Source of the DNA: Allomyces arbusculus
Taxonomy: Eukaryota > Blastocladiomycota > Blastocladiomycetes > Blastocladiales > Blastocladiaceae
Length of the DNA stretch: 64,000 nt
Direction of reading: 5' to 3'
NCBI GenBank assembly: GCA_027604705.1
Contig: JADHYV010000024.1
Location: 62,001 to 126,000, forward strand
Positions 1-12,006 of the stretch are shown here, in pieces. Position 1 is the stretch's first letter, and every line of letters starts with the position of its first letter. A model generated the notes under the pieces. It was given only the letters and a program-made list of their open reading frames with translations, was not told where the DNA came from and searched no databases. A program made the translations under genes and the position numbers.

Positions 1-3000
1 ACTACGAACGCGACAACGCGCGGCTCATATACGAGATCACGGAGCTGACGAGTCGCAACGAGCGGGACGGCATGAAGGTCTGGTCGATTGTGATTGTGCT
101 CCTCGCCAAGTACATCCAGGCGAGCCCGGCGTTTGTCAACGGCATGCTCAAGATTGTCGAGCGCCGGTTCAACGTGAAAAAGGCGAGCTCCAAGCTCTAT
201 GGGTACCGCGCGTGGTCGGCGCTCATCTACTCGTTTGCGACGACGGGTTGCCTGCTCCAGGATCGCCGGCTCAAGCTCATCATGATCCCAATCATGAACA
301 GCTTCATGTTTGACCGTCACATGCAACTGCGGCTCGAGGCCACGCACGCGTGGCTCAACCTCGTATTTGCGATTGCGTTGTGCGCGCCCGCCAAGGACTT
401 CCACTCTTATTTCAGCCTGATTGACGGCGCGCTCGTCAAGATTCTCGTCGACCAGGCTGAGCCCGTGCGCGAGTGCGGGTGGAAATTGCTCGACGCGCTG
501 CTGCACCCGGACAAGACGCTCGAACCGACCAAGCTGTCGATGATCGTCACGGCCGGCAGCAAGCCCATCGAATATGTCTCGGCAATTCCGGTCGATCCGA
601 AGTGGATTCGGCTCAACGCAGGTTATTTCTTGAACATTTTCAAGTCGGTGCATGAGGCCGAGGGCTTACCCTTCGAGTATGTTCGGTCGGAGCTGACGGG
701 CATGCCGATTATTGCGGTATGTGGCTTCTCCCTGTTCTTCTCCACCTCCAGTGGGGGTTGCAAGCAACTCACACAACTAGAGTCGTGTAGCAACCCGTGT
801 TCAAGGCGTTTGTTGCATTCTTGAGCGCGCTTGACCTGCCGATGCGCAAGGAGCACCGGCTGACGCCCGATAGCCAAAACGCGCTGATTCGACTCGGCGA
901 GTTCCTCGGCGACATTTTGCACTCGACGGCCGAAGCCAATAAGAGCCGCATGGACACTCTCCAGGTCCTGCTCGCGCCGTATCTGCAAACTCTGCCGTCG
1001 CGGCACTTGACAAGCCCGCAGTGCCGATTTGTGGACCTCGAGGAAACGTGCACGCAACGGATGACCAACTCGCCGCTCGCGCCGCTGTTCCGCCAAAACG
1101 TGGAAATCACGCCCCTCGTCCACATTTTGTTGCTGTGGATGGAGTGCTGCGACGAGGAGGTGCCCGAGGACCCGGTGCGCAGCAAGGCTTATTGGTCGCA
1201 CTTTGCCGAGCTCGTCAATGTGGCTGCCGAGTCGGTGTTGGTCCGCACCAGCATGTACTCGGTCGTCTACATGCTCGAGGTGTGGCCGACCGCGCCGGAC
1301 CTCGACCGGTCATTGCGGTACTGGTCGTTCGTGGGTGCGCTCTTCCTTTCTCTTTCGGCTCGCTATAATGCAGATGCGACTTGACCGAGTGCTGATGCGA
1401 TGTATCGACCTCGATCATAGCACACTCGGCGGCGTCGCACCTGGTCAAGGACCACGCCAGCGCTGAAGCCAATCCGTTTGACGACGGCAAAGACGAGCAC
1501 TACATTCCAATTCTCGTGTGGCCGCTGTCTAAGCTGCTCGAGGCGCCCAGCGACCCGGCACAGTTCCCGATTGACGAGTGGGTGTCGCTGTGGAAGGCCG
1601 CGGCGCGCATCCAGGCGACCAAGGACGTCAAGAACCCGTACCATCTCGTTCACTCGGTGGCCAGCTGGTTCGTCGATCTGATTCGCGGTCTGCCCGAAGA
1701 CGCGCTGATTCATGAAACCAAGCTCGTCGTGTTTGGTCGAGTTTTGCAGGTGCTCGTGCAAGGCTACCACTTGCCGACGGCCGACCAGGGCCATGTCGGG
1801 TCTGTGACGCACGAAGAAATGGTGCAGGTCCTGACGACGCTGCTGCGCGAGTGCGTGCAGTTCCTCGAGTTGGTCGCGCAGGACGCGGCCGTGCAGGGCC
1901 CGCTGTCTGAAGTTGTGACGCTAGTCCTGCCCGCGTGGTCCCAGTTTCTGGCCGCCGCGTCACGGTCGGCGCTGCCGACACTCGCGCAGGAGCTCATTCG
2001 GCAGTCCGAGGCGCTATTGCAGCAGCTGTTCCATGACCAAGTTCGGCTCGCGGCGTGTTTGACGCAGGACGGCGCCGCGCGTTTCCAGGCCGTCATGGTA
2101 CACGTTTGGCTCGCCGTACTCGACACCTGGCTCGATGCGCGGCTCGACGCGGCCGACGTGCTCACGACGGCGGCACCCTTTTTGACACTCGCGCTGCGGC
2201 ACCCGGTCATGGCTGTTGTCGAGCGTGCCGTCACGCTTTGGAACCGCCGGTTTGGCGCGCACCCACCAACGAAGCTGCCGCCGATGCTCGAGCAAGTACT
2301 GGCGCATCTCGCGGCCGACCCGCATGTCTCGATTGACGTGCCCGAGCACCTCGTCCCCGCCGAGGCAACGCCTGCACCGACCAGCGAGGATGTCGGTGCC
2401 GCGGCGGCGCTCGCCGACGCGAGCAGCGCCATGGACGTGGACCACAACGATGTAGTCGCATCGTCGGACCCGGCTCCAGCAGCCGCGCCGAAACGTAACA
2501 GCCGCACCTACTCGGACCGGCACGATGATGACAACGACGACGTTCCCCTGCTACCGCCGATGCCTGCGCCGCGTTCGCCGTCGCGATACGTGCCCACCCC
2601 CGGTGGCACGAGTCATCTGACCGCGTCCTCTTCGGCGCACCTGTCACTCGAGAACACACCGTCGCGCACGGGCCCCGCCAAAAAGCGGATGCGGCGGCAC
2701 GAGTCACAGACCGAGTACGTGCCCATCACATCGCGCCTCGCCTCGGCCGCGGCACGCGTCAAGACGGAGCGGCAGCTTGAGCGCGAAGCTGAGCCACGGC
2801 ATGATGTGCCAGTCATGTACAATTCACTCGATTCGCAGCGGATCGGTGCTGCCGTGCCCGATTTGGTCGATTCGGACGGTGCAGCGGCGACGCCGCCACC
2901 ACCACCGCGTGTGGAACTGCCGGACGTGCCGGTGCGGCAGGCACTGGCGCCGATGCCGCTGCCGGACTTGGTAGCGCTCCAGGCCAAGCTTGGTGCGTGG

Positions 3001-3087
3001 ATGGCTGCCGTCAATGCGGCCATGGCGGACAAGGTAAACGCGGCGATAATGCCGCCGCCACCACCACCAGCGGGGCCGTCGTCGTGA
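1..3087 (+). CDS. Rif1-like telomere/replication-timing protein, 5'-truncated by window edge
   Basis: Three exons are visible: up to 716, 791-1334 and 1421-3087. The introns are 717-790 (GTATGT...TAG, phase 0) and 1335-1420 (GTGCGC...TAG, phase 1). The reading frame is open to base 3, so the gene starts outside the window; about 974 residues are seen. The first 650 or so are leucine-rich antiparallel helices of HEAT/ARM type. The pattern AWSALIYSF followed by RRLKLIMIPIM recalls the N-terminal domain of Rif1, which binds telomeres and protein phosphatase 1 and delays late origins. The C-terminal 300 residues are low-complexity (Pro, Ser, Ala) with a basic KKRMRRHE cluster that could be a nuclear signal. 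I see no clear RVxF/SILK phosphatase-docking motif here. Naming rests on family resemblance of the helical region only; another HEAT-repeat protein is possible. Confidence 0.6.
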
Positions 3088-3540
3088 GTGCAGCTTTGTT
3101 TGCCAAATCTTGTTTTGCATGGGAAAGAATTCATGTTTGCAAACCAAAGCCTGTTTCTGGTATCATTTTTCTGGTGTCGGTGTCGTTTGTTGTGTCATGA
3201 CTTCTCCTAGCTCCCGATCGGACGCTCGTTATCAACTATCGAGACCAGGGGAACGGAACCAAGACAGTCGAGACTGGCTCCGGCGGCCAACAGCATCAGC
3301 ATTTGATCAACGTTGCAGCAACACAGTGTTGCAGCTTCATGCTCTGTTCCCAATCGAAGGATTCATTCAAACTATCGTATCGCGCCAGGCCAAGGCATAA
3401 ACGAACAACAGGAGCCGCAAGAGAACGGTGGGTTGCTAGGTACGCGGCTCGTCCAAAAGAATTTGAAACGAAAAAGAACACAACACGACCGCCGCCAATG
3501 CCAGCCAGCCAGAAGAGACGGCACATCGAGCCATGCAAGT
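3088..3540. other. Convergent intergenic region
   Basis: This separates the 3' end of the Rif1-like gene from the 3' end of the acyl-CoA oxidase gene. It holds only short open frames without recognisable protein features and presumably contains both 3' UTRs. I see no RNA gene or repeat. Confidence 0.5.
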
Positions 3541-5715
3541 TTACAGCTTGCTCTTCTTCTGGAGCCGCTCGCCCTTGACGAGCGGGCGAATGTACTGCTC
3601 GTACCCGAGCGAGACGGCCTTGCCGTTCATGCCCTTGTTAACTGGGTCCGCGAGCGCCGTCTCGAGCAGCGCCTCGTAGACTTTGCCGTCGGACCGGCCA
3701 ATCGTCGAGTCGAGCTCGTAGTCGGAGAAGGCCCACGCGTCGACGAGCCCAACAGCGTCCTTCATCATGTCCTGCAGCGCCGTCTTGAGCGCGGCACGCA
3801 GGTGCTTGACGTGCGCGTGCACCAGGTAACCGTCCTCAACAAAGTCGCCAATCGACTTTTCAATCGTGTTGAGCGCAAATACGTCGGACACAAGCTTGAG
3901 CACCGGGTAAAGCGCCGGCTTGTCCTGCAAGATCTTGCGCGTCGTCGAGTGGAACGTGCGCACCAGCACGTACTCGGAGTGCGCCTTGGAGGCGCGCGCG
4001 CACTCGACGTTCAAGTCGGCAAACGGCGTGCCGCACTGTGTGATCGCGTGTGCGAGCTCGCCCGTCACACGCGCCGCGCGGTGTGCAAAGGCAGCGAGTT
4101 GCACAGCGGGGTTGAACCAGTCGGCGGGCGACGACACGGCGGCCGTGCGGTCCGACTTGCGGCCGACACCAGACGAAAGCAGCTCGAGGTACTCGACGAA
4201 GGGGTGCAGCGGCTCGGCCTGCGTCTGGTGCTTGTGCAGCTGCTTGAGCAGGTACCGCGCCGTCTGCTGCGTGAGCAGAGCGTTCTCACCCTCGAACGTG
4301 ACCGACGGCGAGTAGTTGAAGAGCAAGTAGGGAAGACCACTCGACATCATAAATCCATGACCACCCGTGGCGCGACGAATCTCCTCGATCCCGTCCAATG
4401 CAATACCGGTGCAGTAGGCCTTGAGCGCCGACGAGTTGGCGTGAACGGCCGGTAGCGTCGACACGTCAAACGAGTCGAGGCGCTTGACCATGTCGTGGTA
4501 CATGGCCTCGATGCCCTGCGCGGCAAAGAGCATCGCGTAGGACTCGGCAATGCGCGGGAACATGCGCGCTTGCACCATCGGGTACATGATGATGGGCGTC
4601 TCCTCGCTCGACGAGATGCCAGACGCCTGCTTGATCGAATTTACAACTGCGAATTGTCGACGCACACACGCGTAACGCGTCCCGATGCAAGCAGCCTTCG
4701 CCAGAGACCCTCCGGCAAGTCGTACCAGCGCAGTACGGACAAAAACCATCCCGCCGTAGGCCAGCTTGGCGTGCGGCGGCTTGACGTACTCGCCCTTGCG
4801 CGTCACTTGCGCAAACCGCATCAGCATGTTGGTGCGCGGGATCTTGTAGTGCTCAAACATGAGGAAGCCGTTGTCAATCAAGTTGAAGCCCATCTTCTTG
4901 CCAATATCACCGACCGTCACACCCGGGAACGGCTTGTGGTCGTCGAGCGAGCGCAGCGGCACGAGGAACAGGTGCGGGCCGTAGTCCTTGCCCTTGAGAA
5001 TGAGCTTGGCCTGCACGAGCGTGTGCGTTGAAATCAGGCCAAGCGAGCCAATCCACCACTTGCACGCCGTAATATCGGGCGAGTGAATCTCAAATTCGTC
5101 GGTCTCCGGAATGTAGGTCGCCGTCGTCTCGAGACCCGACAGGTTCGACCCGTGCGCAAGCTCGGTCTGCGCGTACGAGCCAATCATTTGGTACGACTCG
5201 GCGAGCGGCAGCCAGTGCTTGGCCTGCTCGGGCGAGGCCTGGGCGCGCAGCACGGGCAGGAACATGCCCTCGTGCAGGGACATTGGAATTGTCTCGTCGA
5301 CCAGCTGGCGGACCAAGTGCATGTCCGCGTCCGACAGGTTGTTCTCGTCGCGCAGCTCGACGAGACGCTTGGTCATGGCAAGGGCGCGGAGAAGGCGCTA
5401 CATCAAGACAATGAAGCAAAAATAGAGCGCGTCAGAACCTGATGCGTACTGCCGTGCATCGTCACACCTCGAATCGAGCACACGTACGTCCTCGCGCGAG
5501 CCGTGGAAGCGGTCATGCTTGGAGAACAGAGGCTCCTTCATGACGAGGTTGAGCAGGTACTGCTTGCGCTCGTAGTCCTGGGCCGAGCCGAAGATGGTTT
5601 CGGTCATGGGCGCGAGAGGGAACGACACGAGCGAGCGCGCCGTTTGCAGGTCCTTTTGCGTGAGCGCGCGCGTCGAGCCCGGCTTCGGGGGAGGAATGAC
5701 AAACTTGGACGCCAT
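3541..5715 (-). CDS. Peroxisomal acyl-CoA oxidase
   Basis: Exon 1 is 5715-5488 and exon 2 is 5397-3541; the 90-nt intron has GTACGT...TAG in phase 0. The 694-residue product matches acyl-CoA oxidases (usually 660-700). These enzymes oxidise fatty acyl-CoA to trans-2-enoyl-CoA and pass electrons from FAD to O2, making H2O2, as the first step of peroxisomal beta-oxidation. The FAD-domain motif QTELAHGSNLSGLET lies near residue 153. The catalytic-base motif FEGENALLTQQTARYL lies near residue 440, its glutamate being the general base. The protein ends in SKL, a textbook PTS1 signal. The chosen ATG gives an N-terminus (MASKFVIPPPKPG) without a cleavable presequence, as expected. It shares the upstream region 5716-7148 with the divergent exchanger gene. 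Confidence 0.95.
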
Positions 5716-7148
5716 GGTGCTTGAGCGAGAAACGGATTGGCAGTTGGTGCTTCGGTCGGTTGCGGGTGCCGCGAGCGATTGCTGCTGGTGCGGGTGCTGT
5801 TGACGCGCAGTTGCTGGTGCGGGTGCAGGCGCTGTGCTGCGAGGAGCTGGTAGTGCTGGAAAGAGGAGGAAGGCACGGTGGCCGTTTGCTGGGTCTAGTT
5901 GAGAGCGCGGGGCTCGCAAGCTATTTGTATGGCCGTCCTGCTTCGCATGTCGCGGCGTCACGGTTCAGGCATTGTCGCTGCCGTTGCCCGTCGGCCGCAA
6001 GCGCGTGCGTGCAAGTCGTGCCAGGAGGCAACGAGCAAATTCACATCATCCGAGGTTCCGGACCGCCCTCCCGGTCGAAATATTGGGCGTGTCGGATGTC
6101 TCTCGGCACGGCAAGGTTGGCCGCGGGCGCGTTCCTCCACTGCGGCGCTTGCAGTTCGCTCGACACAACCAGAAACTGCGCTGCACCCATGCGCGTCAAC
6201 CGTTTGCGACCGGTCGCTGTGACCACGGCCGCTGTGACCACTGTCGCGGCGCCCACTGCGGACGTGGGGGTCGTGGAGAAGTGGTATTCCCGCGATCACT
6301 CTTTTCATGGTGGCAAACAAGCAAGACACCAGTCGGTGTGCTAACGTCATGTCAGGTGATCGCGTCGCCCCTCCAATTTTCGCTGTCAGCGTGTTTTCGC
6401 CCCCCGCCCCCCGCCCCTTCCCCCCCCCCACTCCAACCTTGTCTTGCAGGTTCGGCTAGGTCGGCCCTCATGATTTCGTGGCCAGCAACAGCCACTGACC
6501 GGTGACGCTTTGCCAACGTCGCGTCCGCACGGGAAAGCTGTTCAGCCCGTCGTTTGCGCAGCGTTGCGCATCCATGCGCGAAAGAACCACGTGCCGGCTG
6601 CTTCACCATGACGCAGGTTGACCGCTGGTTCGTCGTCGGCCTTGCGTGCTCTGGATGTCTCGAACTGATCGTCCTGCGGCGACGACGACAGGGACGATGA
6701 AGGGTAAAGGCGAGGGAGCAGGCGTCTGCCGCCTGCTGGTTTGTGGGGCGTGGAAGTCACGAGCAGTGGATGGTGCTCTGTCGCCAAACCGCGAAGATGG
6801 GAGACAAGTCGAACGCGGTCGCGTGGGGGGTGATCAATGTCGCCATGGTGTTGTTTGCAAGTGTAATTTGCCAGCACGCGCGCAACCTGATCAGGCCCTT
6901 TCTCGCTCTCCAACTCGCCGCAGCTCAAGTGATTTGTCCTGTCGACGACGTTCGGCGACACGAGGCCTCAACCGTGGCCTTATCCGCTTGGCGTAGCCCC
7001 TGCCCCGCGCATCCCAAGGTCAACCGCGCGCTCACTATCGCAGCAAGCGCACCGCTGACGACCGCGCGCAGCGAGCTTGCTTTAAACCCGATCAACGCAA
7101 CGTAACCGCGTGCGCCCGCCGATCCAAAACCCCAGGAACGCTAGCAAC
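5716..7148. other. Divergent intergenic/promoter region between acyl-CoA oxidase and Na+/H+ exchanger
   Basis: About 1.4 kb between two start codons that point away from each other. It carries a strong C-rich tract around 6400-6435 and scattered open frames on both strands, none with protein-like composition or a recognisable motif. It most likely contains both promoters and 5' UTRs. No RNA gene was recognised. Confidence 0.5.
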
Positions 7149-9129
7149 ATGAGCGACGACACGGCGAGCCACAATGCCATGCATGTGCTGGTCGAAAAGA
7201 CCGTGCTCATGCTGGCGTTGATCCTCGTTGCGCTCAACCTGGCTGGCTGGATGAAGAAGCGCGAGTTCAAGTACTTTGGCGAGACGGCCATGTACATTAC
7301 CGTCGGTGCGTTGGTTCTTGCGCGCTCCGAGAAGAGTTGTTAGCAGGTGAAACACTGACCTCGTTGGGCTTTGCCCTGGTGTACAGGTCTGGTTACGAGT
7401 CTAGTCTTCCGCCTGCTCTCGCTCGCGATCGGCCAAGAGTTTATTCTCAAGGACGTGCAGCTCTCGACGAGCTTTTTTTACATGGTGCTGCTTCCGCCGA
7501 TCATTTTTGAGGTATGTGCTTCTCCAAGCGGGCCAGTGGCCGAGACGACTCCAAGATCCCTAATGCTGACCGAGCTCTCATCAATCCATCCAGGGTGGCT
7601 ACAGTGTGCATCGCATGCTCTTTTTCAAGAGCCTACCCACGATCCTCGGTCTTGCGTTTGCCGGCGGCGCGTTCTCAACCATCGTCATTGCGATTGTCAT
7701 GTACCTCGCCATGTCGGTCACCGACCTGCCGCTGTCCATGATCGAGGCCCTCATTTTTGGCGCCTTGATCTCGTCGACGGATCCCGTCACAATTCTCGCC
7801 ATGTTGCCGCCCGAGACCGACCGCACGCTCTATATGATCATCTTTGGCGAGTCGGCGCTCAACGACGCCGTCGCCATCATCTTGTACCGCTTCTTCTCGG
7901 ACCTCGAGCACCTCGGCAAGGCTCTGACGGCAGGCCAGTTTTTCCTGTCGCTGCTCGCGTCGGCGTGGGTGTTTGTTGGCTCGTTTGCCACGGGCGTGGT
8001 CACGGCGTGGATTTTCGCCAAGCTCATTAAGCACCAGCGACTCACGCACGAGGCCGAGACCTACGAGGTCACGATGATGCTCATCTTTGCCTACAGTTCC
8101 TACCTGCTTGCCGAGGTGTTCGGGCTCACGGGCATTATTTCCGTTTTCTTTACTGGCGTGACCATGGCGCACTACGCCAAGCCTAACATGACAGCGTCGT
8201 CGGCCTTGATTGCCAAGAACATGCTGCGCGTCTTCAGCACCATGTGTGACTGCTTCATTTTCATGTACCTCGGCATGGGCCTGCTCGCGTTCCCGGCCGC
8301 CAAGTACATGCCCTACGCGATTGTCGCAGCCATTTTCGCAATTGCCGCAGGCCGGCTGCACGTGTTCATGGTGTTCTCGGCGCAGAACCTCGTCAAGGCC
8401 GCGAAAAAGATTCCGTTCGCGCAGCAAGTGTTTGTGTGGTTTTCCGGGTTGCGCGGTGCCGTGGCGTTTGCGCTGGCTGTGCAGATTCTCGACAACCATG
8501 ACCTGGCCGAGGACGTGCGCACCATGATTTTCGGGACCGCGATTATTGTGATTGTGACCACAGTCTACGGGCTTAACCTGCTCACGCCCATCATGATTGA
8601 CAAGCTCGGGATCGCGACGCCGCCACCGGCGTCACGCGCGGCCACGGCGACGCCCCATGCCGATGGGAATGTGGGTGGCGGTGCCGACATGGGCGCGCAC
8701 GACCTTACCGCCGACTCGGACGTGAATGACCAGGACTCGCAGCCGATCAACGAGGCCGAGCTGACGGGGTTCCTTGGGTGGCTCTACCGGTTCGACCGCG
8801 ACAAGCTGCGGCCCTTCCTGACGACTTCGGCCGACTTGCGCCGGATCACCGGGTCGGGCGGCGCCAGTCGCGAAGCGCCGCAAGGGCTTATGACGGTCGG
8901 CGCCTACACCAAGTTGTCAGACGGGATTCACATGCACGATTTGACGGGTGGCGACGACGTGGTTGTGTCGGGCAAGAAGCCGTCGCCCGCGGCAGCGGCA
9001 GTGCAGCCTGTGCAGGCCACGGCGAATGTGAATGCGAACCGTACGGCGCCGGGGCTGTTTTCGCTTGGCGAGAGCGATGCGGACGTGTTGTCGCCGCGCG
9101 CCGACAAGGGCGAGCACGCTGAGCGATAA
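7149..9129 (+). CDS. Endosomal/vacuolar Na+(K+)/H+ exchanger, NHX1/NHE6-9 type
   Basis: Three exons: 7149-7305, 7387-7511 and 7594-9129. Introns are 7306-7386 (GTGCGT...CAG, phase 1) and 7512-7593 (GTATGT...CAG, phase 0). The 605-residue product has about 12 hydrophobic segments in the first 430 residues. It carries the CPA1 family signatures: LLPPIIFEGGY in an early helix, SSTDPVTILAM, and the ion-binding FGESALNDAVAIILY near residue 180, which includes the key Asn-Asp pair. The tail segment FLGWLYRFDRDKLRPF is typical of the organellar branch (yeast Nhx1, animal NHE6/7/9) rather than plasma-membrane exchangers. Proteins of this type swap lumenal protons for cytosolic Na+ or K+ and set endosome/vacuole pH. 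The last 150 residues are a hydrophilic cytosolic tail. The ATG at 7149 is the only in-frame start directly before the first membrane segment. Confidence 0.92.
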
Positions 9130-10080
9130 GTTGGTGGCGGAGAAGTGGACTGAGGGTGCGGGACTGGATGGGCGGATGCGTCGACTGGATTGAAACGAAA
9201 ACACCTCAATTTGAATTTGGTCTGGAGGTTTGTGAAGCTTGTCCTCCCTGTCCCAACGTCAGGGGTTGGCGCTGTGTCGGCAAGGCGAAGGCCCGGTTCC
9301 TCTGTGACAGAACGACTGGTTCTGACCCACATGCAATGGTCATTGAGCCACATCGAGCCTCGTCCACTCATGTCCCACGAATCTGCGTACTCTGCGCCCT
9401 GGGAGGCTCCACATCACAGCGAGGACATTGAGCGTCGCTGGTAGGACACCGTTTTCAGCACAATGATCAGAAAATTTTCGTCAAACTGGGGCGCGCGATA
9501 GGCAACTGGGTTCCAATTGACGGCATTGATCTGCAAATGCTCAGGTGCTGGCGCGATAACAAGACCTGACAGCTTTCCTGGCCGACCAGACCGACCAGGC
9601 CGACGTATCAGCCCACTGCGGAAACTCAGGCTGGAGCAAGCATGCAGATGCTGTTGACGACGCATGCAAACATGACCGTCTAACAATACATCTCTTCCAC
9701 TGGGCCAGATTCCGCATAATAGTGACTGGACATCAGTTCCATCCACGCTTTTCAATTGAATGTTGTAACAGGTCGCGGTCCTGGACAGTCCTGGTGTGGA
9801 CTGTAAGGGCGGTGGTGCTCAATTCAAACACTGTATTGCCGTCGTATCCATGTTGATGTTCACACAGGAAAAGGCAGGTACGGTCAAACCAGCAAAGATG
9901 GCCAGGGCGCAAACTGCTTGTGAGTCGGTGGAAATTTTTAATTCTTGGCGATCCAAACTTTTTCCTCAATAGCAACCACAAGATCAGAGCCAAATGCAAA
10001 TGATCGCAAACGCTCAGCTGAAGGGAGGCGCAATGAAAAAATGAGCTTTGTGACAGAGTCAATTGCAACCACGGCTCAAA
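9130..10080. other. Convergent intergenic region, 950 nt
   Basis: It lies between the 3' ends of the exchanger and the F-box/LRR gene. It is more AT-rich than its surroundings and holds only short frames on both strands with no recognisable domain. I see no RNA gene. Confidence 0.45.
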
Positions 10081-12006
10081 TCACGAAAGAATGTGCAATT
10101 TCGGTTCTCCCGTCGCGCGCCAGACACCCAATCGTTCCCTGGCTGCACTGAGCAATTCCATGGCACGAGTAGACAAGCTGCACCGATTCACATTGATCTC
10201 GCGCAACGTAAGCGGCAGTGCCTCGATCCACGCTTCAGGATACAAATCGTATCCGAGCGCATGGTTACGCGAAACGTTGAGCCGGCGCAACTTGGGCGGG
10301 AATGGCACAACGAGCGTGCTGATTTTGTTGTTCGACAAATTTAGGTCCATGAGGTTGGGTGGCCAACGTGGCTGTAAGGCAACCAAGTCGTCAGTCGCCA
10401 AACCGTTATGCGACAAGTTGAGCCGCGTCAGCATCGGCAAATTCGGCAGCGTCCATCCGCGCGCGACTGCATTGTGCACGCTATTGAACGACAAGCACCG
10501 GGTCACGACCAGCGACTTGAGCGTGCCTGGGACCTTGAGCAAATGAAGTGGCAGCTTGCAATCAAATCCCAGTTCGTCAGACATGACCTCCTCATCAGAT
10601 CTCCTGTTCTTGGCCGAGTCGAGGGACAAATTCTCGAGCGGCATCGACAGAAAATGGGCAGCAACAGTTTCGACAGACCGCTCAATCCACCGTGGCAGCA
10701 CAAGACGGAGCGAGCATGTCGGTGGTGGCAGAGCCGACAAGACGTCGCACATGCTGGCGTCTCTGGAGCCGTCCCAAATACCCCATGCCACGACATGAAC
10801 GTTGAGCGCATCCACGCCAAACTGGATCCGCGAACCGGCCTGCATCGGCACCATGTCGTCAAAAATCAGCAGGCCCAGCGTGAGCGAGCGCAGTCGCCGA
10901 GTCACCGTCTGGGGCGCTGCTGCGCGGGTGGAGAGCGCGCCAAGAATGTGGTCCAAATCACCAATGTGCATATTGTCGTGCTGGAACACTTGCAAGTGAT
11001 GAAGGCGCTCCAGCGCATTCACAAGCAACGCCATGCATTCAAAGTTGGGCCCCCCTTCAACGTGATTCCCCCAGGCGCCGTCCGACATGATCTTGAGTTC
11101 AACCAAGTAAGGGGGAAGCCGTTGATAGAGCATGTCCAGTCCACGCACTTCGAGAGCGTGGCCCAAATCTAGCGTCAACTTGCGCAGCCCACGAGGAAGG
11201 TCCAACAGCGCGCCCAGGCCAACAAGGTCGACTTCTGGTGGTACCAGCATTCGGAGCAACGTAACACTGGTCGGATAAATGAGCCGCTGGTCTACAGCAG
11301 TGACGGTTTCCAAGGAAACAGCGAGATCTCGACAAAATGGCGGAACTACAAAACGGACGCTGGCCTGGTCAACGCTACCGTCAAAATGGCGCAGCTGCTT
11401 GACGGGGATGGCAACCGTCGACCACTTGCGCGAGAGAGTCGACGACAGCGGACCAAGTAAATTATGGAAGAGAATGGGCGCAAACTTGCGACTTTGGTCG
11501 CGTGGCGCAAGTAACAGCAGCCAGCAGCCAGCAGCAGTTGCGCGGTCGTCAGCCACATATTCACAGCCCGGGTACACCCATTTCCCGTTCCACCATGCGT
11601 CAGAATTCTCTGGCGGCTTCAAAGACGACCGCTGTTGAAACATGCGCTCCGGGTCGGGCTCCATGAGAAGGGCACGAATCGCTGGCGCAAAAAAGGACGC
11701 GGACGCAAGTGCAAAGTTGGCCAGTGTCGTGCGGCCATTTCCACTTGGCTCATCACGAAGATGTGCGAGGATGCCACGGCACAACACTTCAATCACGTCA
11801 AATGGCAAATTCTCGCAAAACGCGCGCTTGGGACTGGGATGACCAGAAGCAAGAGAGCTGAGCGCGTCAGGCATGTCGGCAGCGCATGTGGTGGTCGAAG
11901 CAGCAGGCGCGGGAACGTCGTTGGTCATGGCCCTATTGATGCTGGGGTTTTTCTCTTGCGGCAAGTTGCTTGTGGAGGAAAACGCTTCGTCTGTCGAACT
12001 TGGCAC
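10081..12006 (-). CDS. F-box-like / leucine-rich-repeat protein (intact array member)
   Basis: A single uninterrupted frame of 641 residues. Near residues 64-112 there is an F-box-like stretch: LPFDVIEVL, a helix, then LANFALASASFFAPAIRALL. F-boxes bind Skp1 and recruit substrates to SCF ubiquitin ligases. From about residue 230 to the end there are leucine-rich repeats, clearest near the C-terminus (LTRLNLSHNGL, LMDLNLSNNKI, LRRLNVSRN), which would form the substrate-binding surface. I know of no function for this exact architecture. A second in-frame ATG at residue 27 (MTNDVPAP) could be the true start. The next 2.9 kb holds two broken copies of the same gene on the same strand, so this belongs to a local, probably fast-evolving family. 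The F-box call is by eye and moderately secure; the LRRs are secure. Confidence 0.8.
   Translation of the reverse strand: MPSSTDEAFSSTSNLPQEKNPSINRAMTNDVPAPAASTTTCAADMPDALSSLASGHPSPKRAFCENLPFDVIEVLCRGILAHLRDEPSGNGRTTLANFALASASFFAPAIRALLMEPDPERMFQQRSSLKPPENSDAWWNGKWVYPGCEYVADDRATAAGCWLLLLAPRDQSRKFAPILFHNLLGPLSSTLSRKWSTVAIPVKQLRHFDGSVDQASVRFVVPPFCRDLAVSLETVTAVDQRLIYPTSVTLLRMLVPPEVDLVGLGALLDLPRGLRKLTLDLGHALEVRGLDMLYQRLPPYLVELKIMSDGAWGNHVEGGPNFECMALLVNALERLHHLQVFQHDNMHIGDLDHILGALSTRAAAPQTVTRRLRSLTLGLLIFDDMVPMQAGSRIQFGVDALNVHVVAWGIWDGSRDASMCDVLSALPPPTCSLRLVLPRWIERSVETVAAHFLSMPLENLSLDSAKNRRSDEEVMSDELGFDCKLPLHLLKVPGTLKSLVVTRCLSFNSVHNAVARGWTLPNLPMLTRLNLSHNGLATDDLVALQPRWPPNLMDLNLSNNKISTLVVPFPPKLRRLNVSRNHALGYDLYPEAWIEALPLTLREINVNRCSLSTRAMELLSAARERLGVWRATGEPKLHILS

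Noticed and set aside
4495-5031. Plus-strand frames across the acyl-CoA oxidase gene
   Set aside because: Shadows of a strongly conserved minus-strand coding exon.
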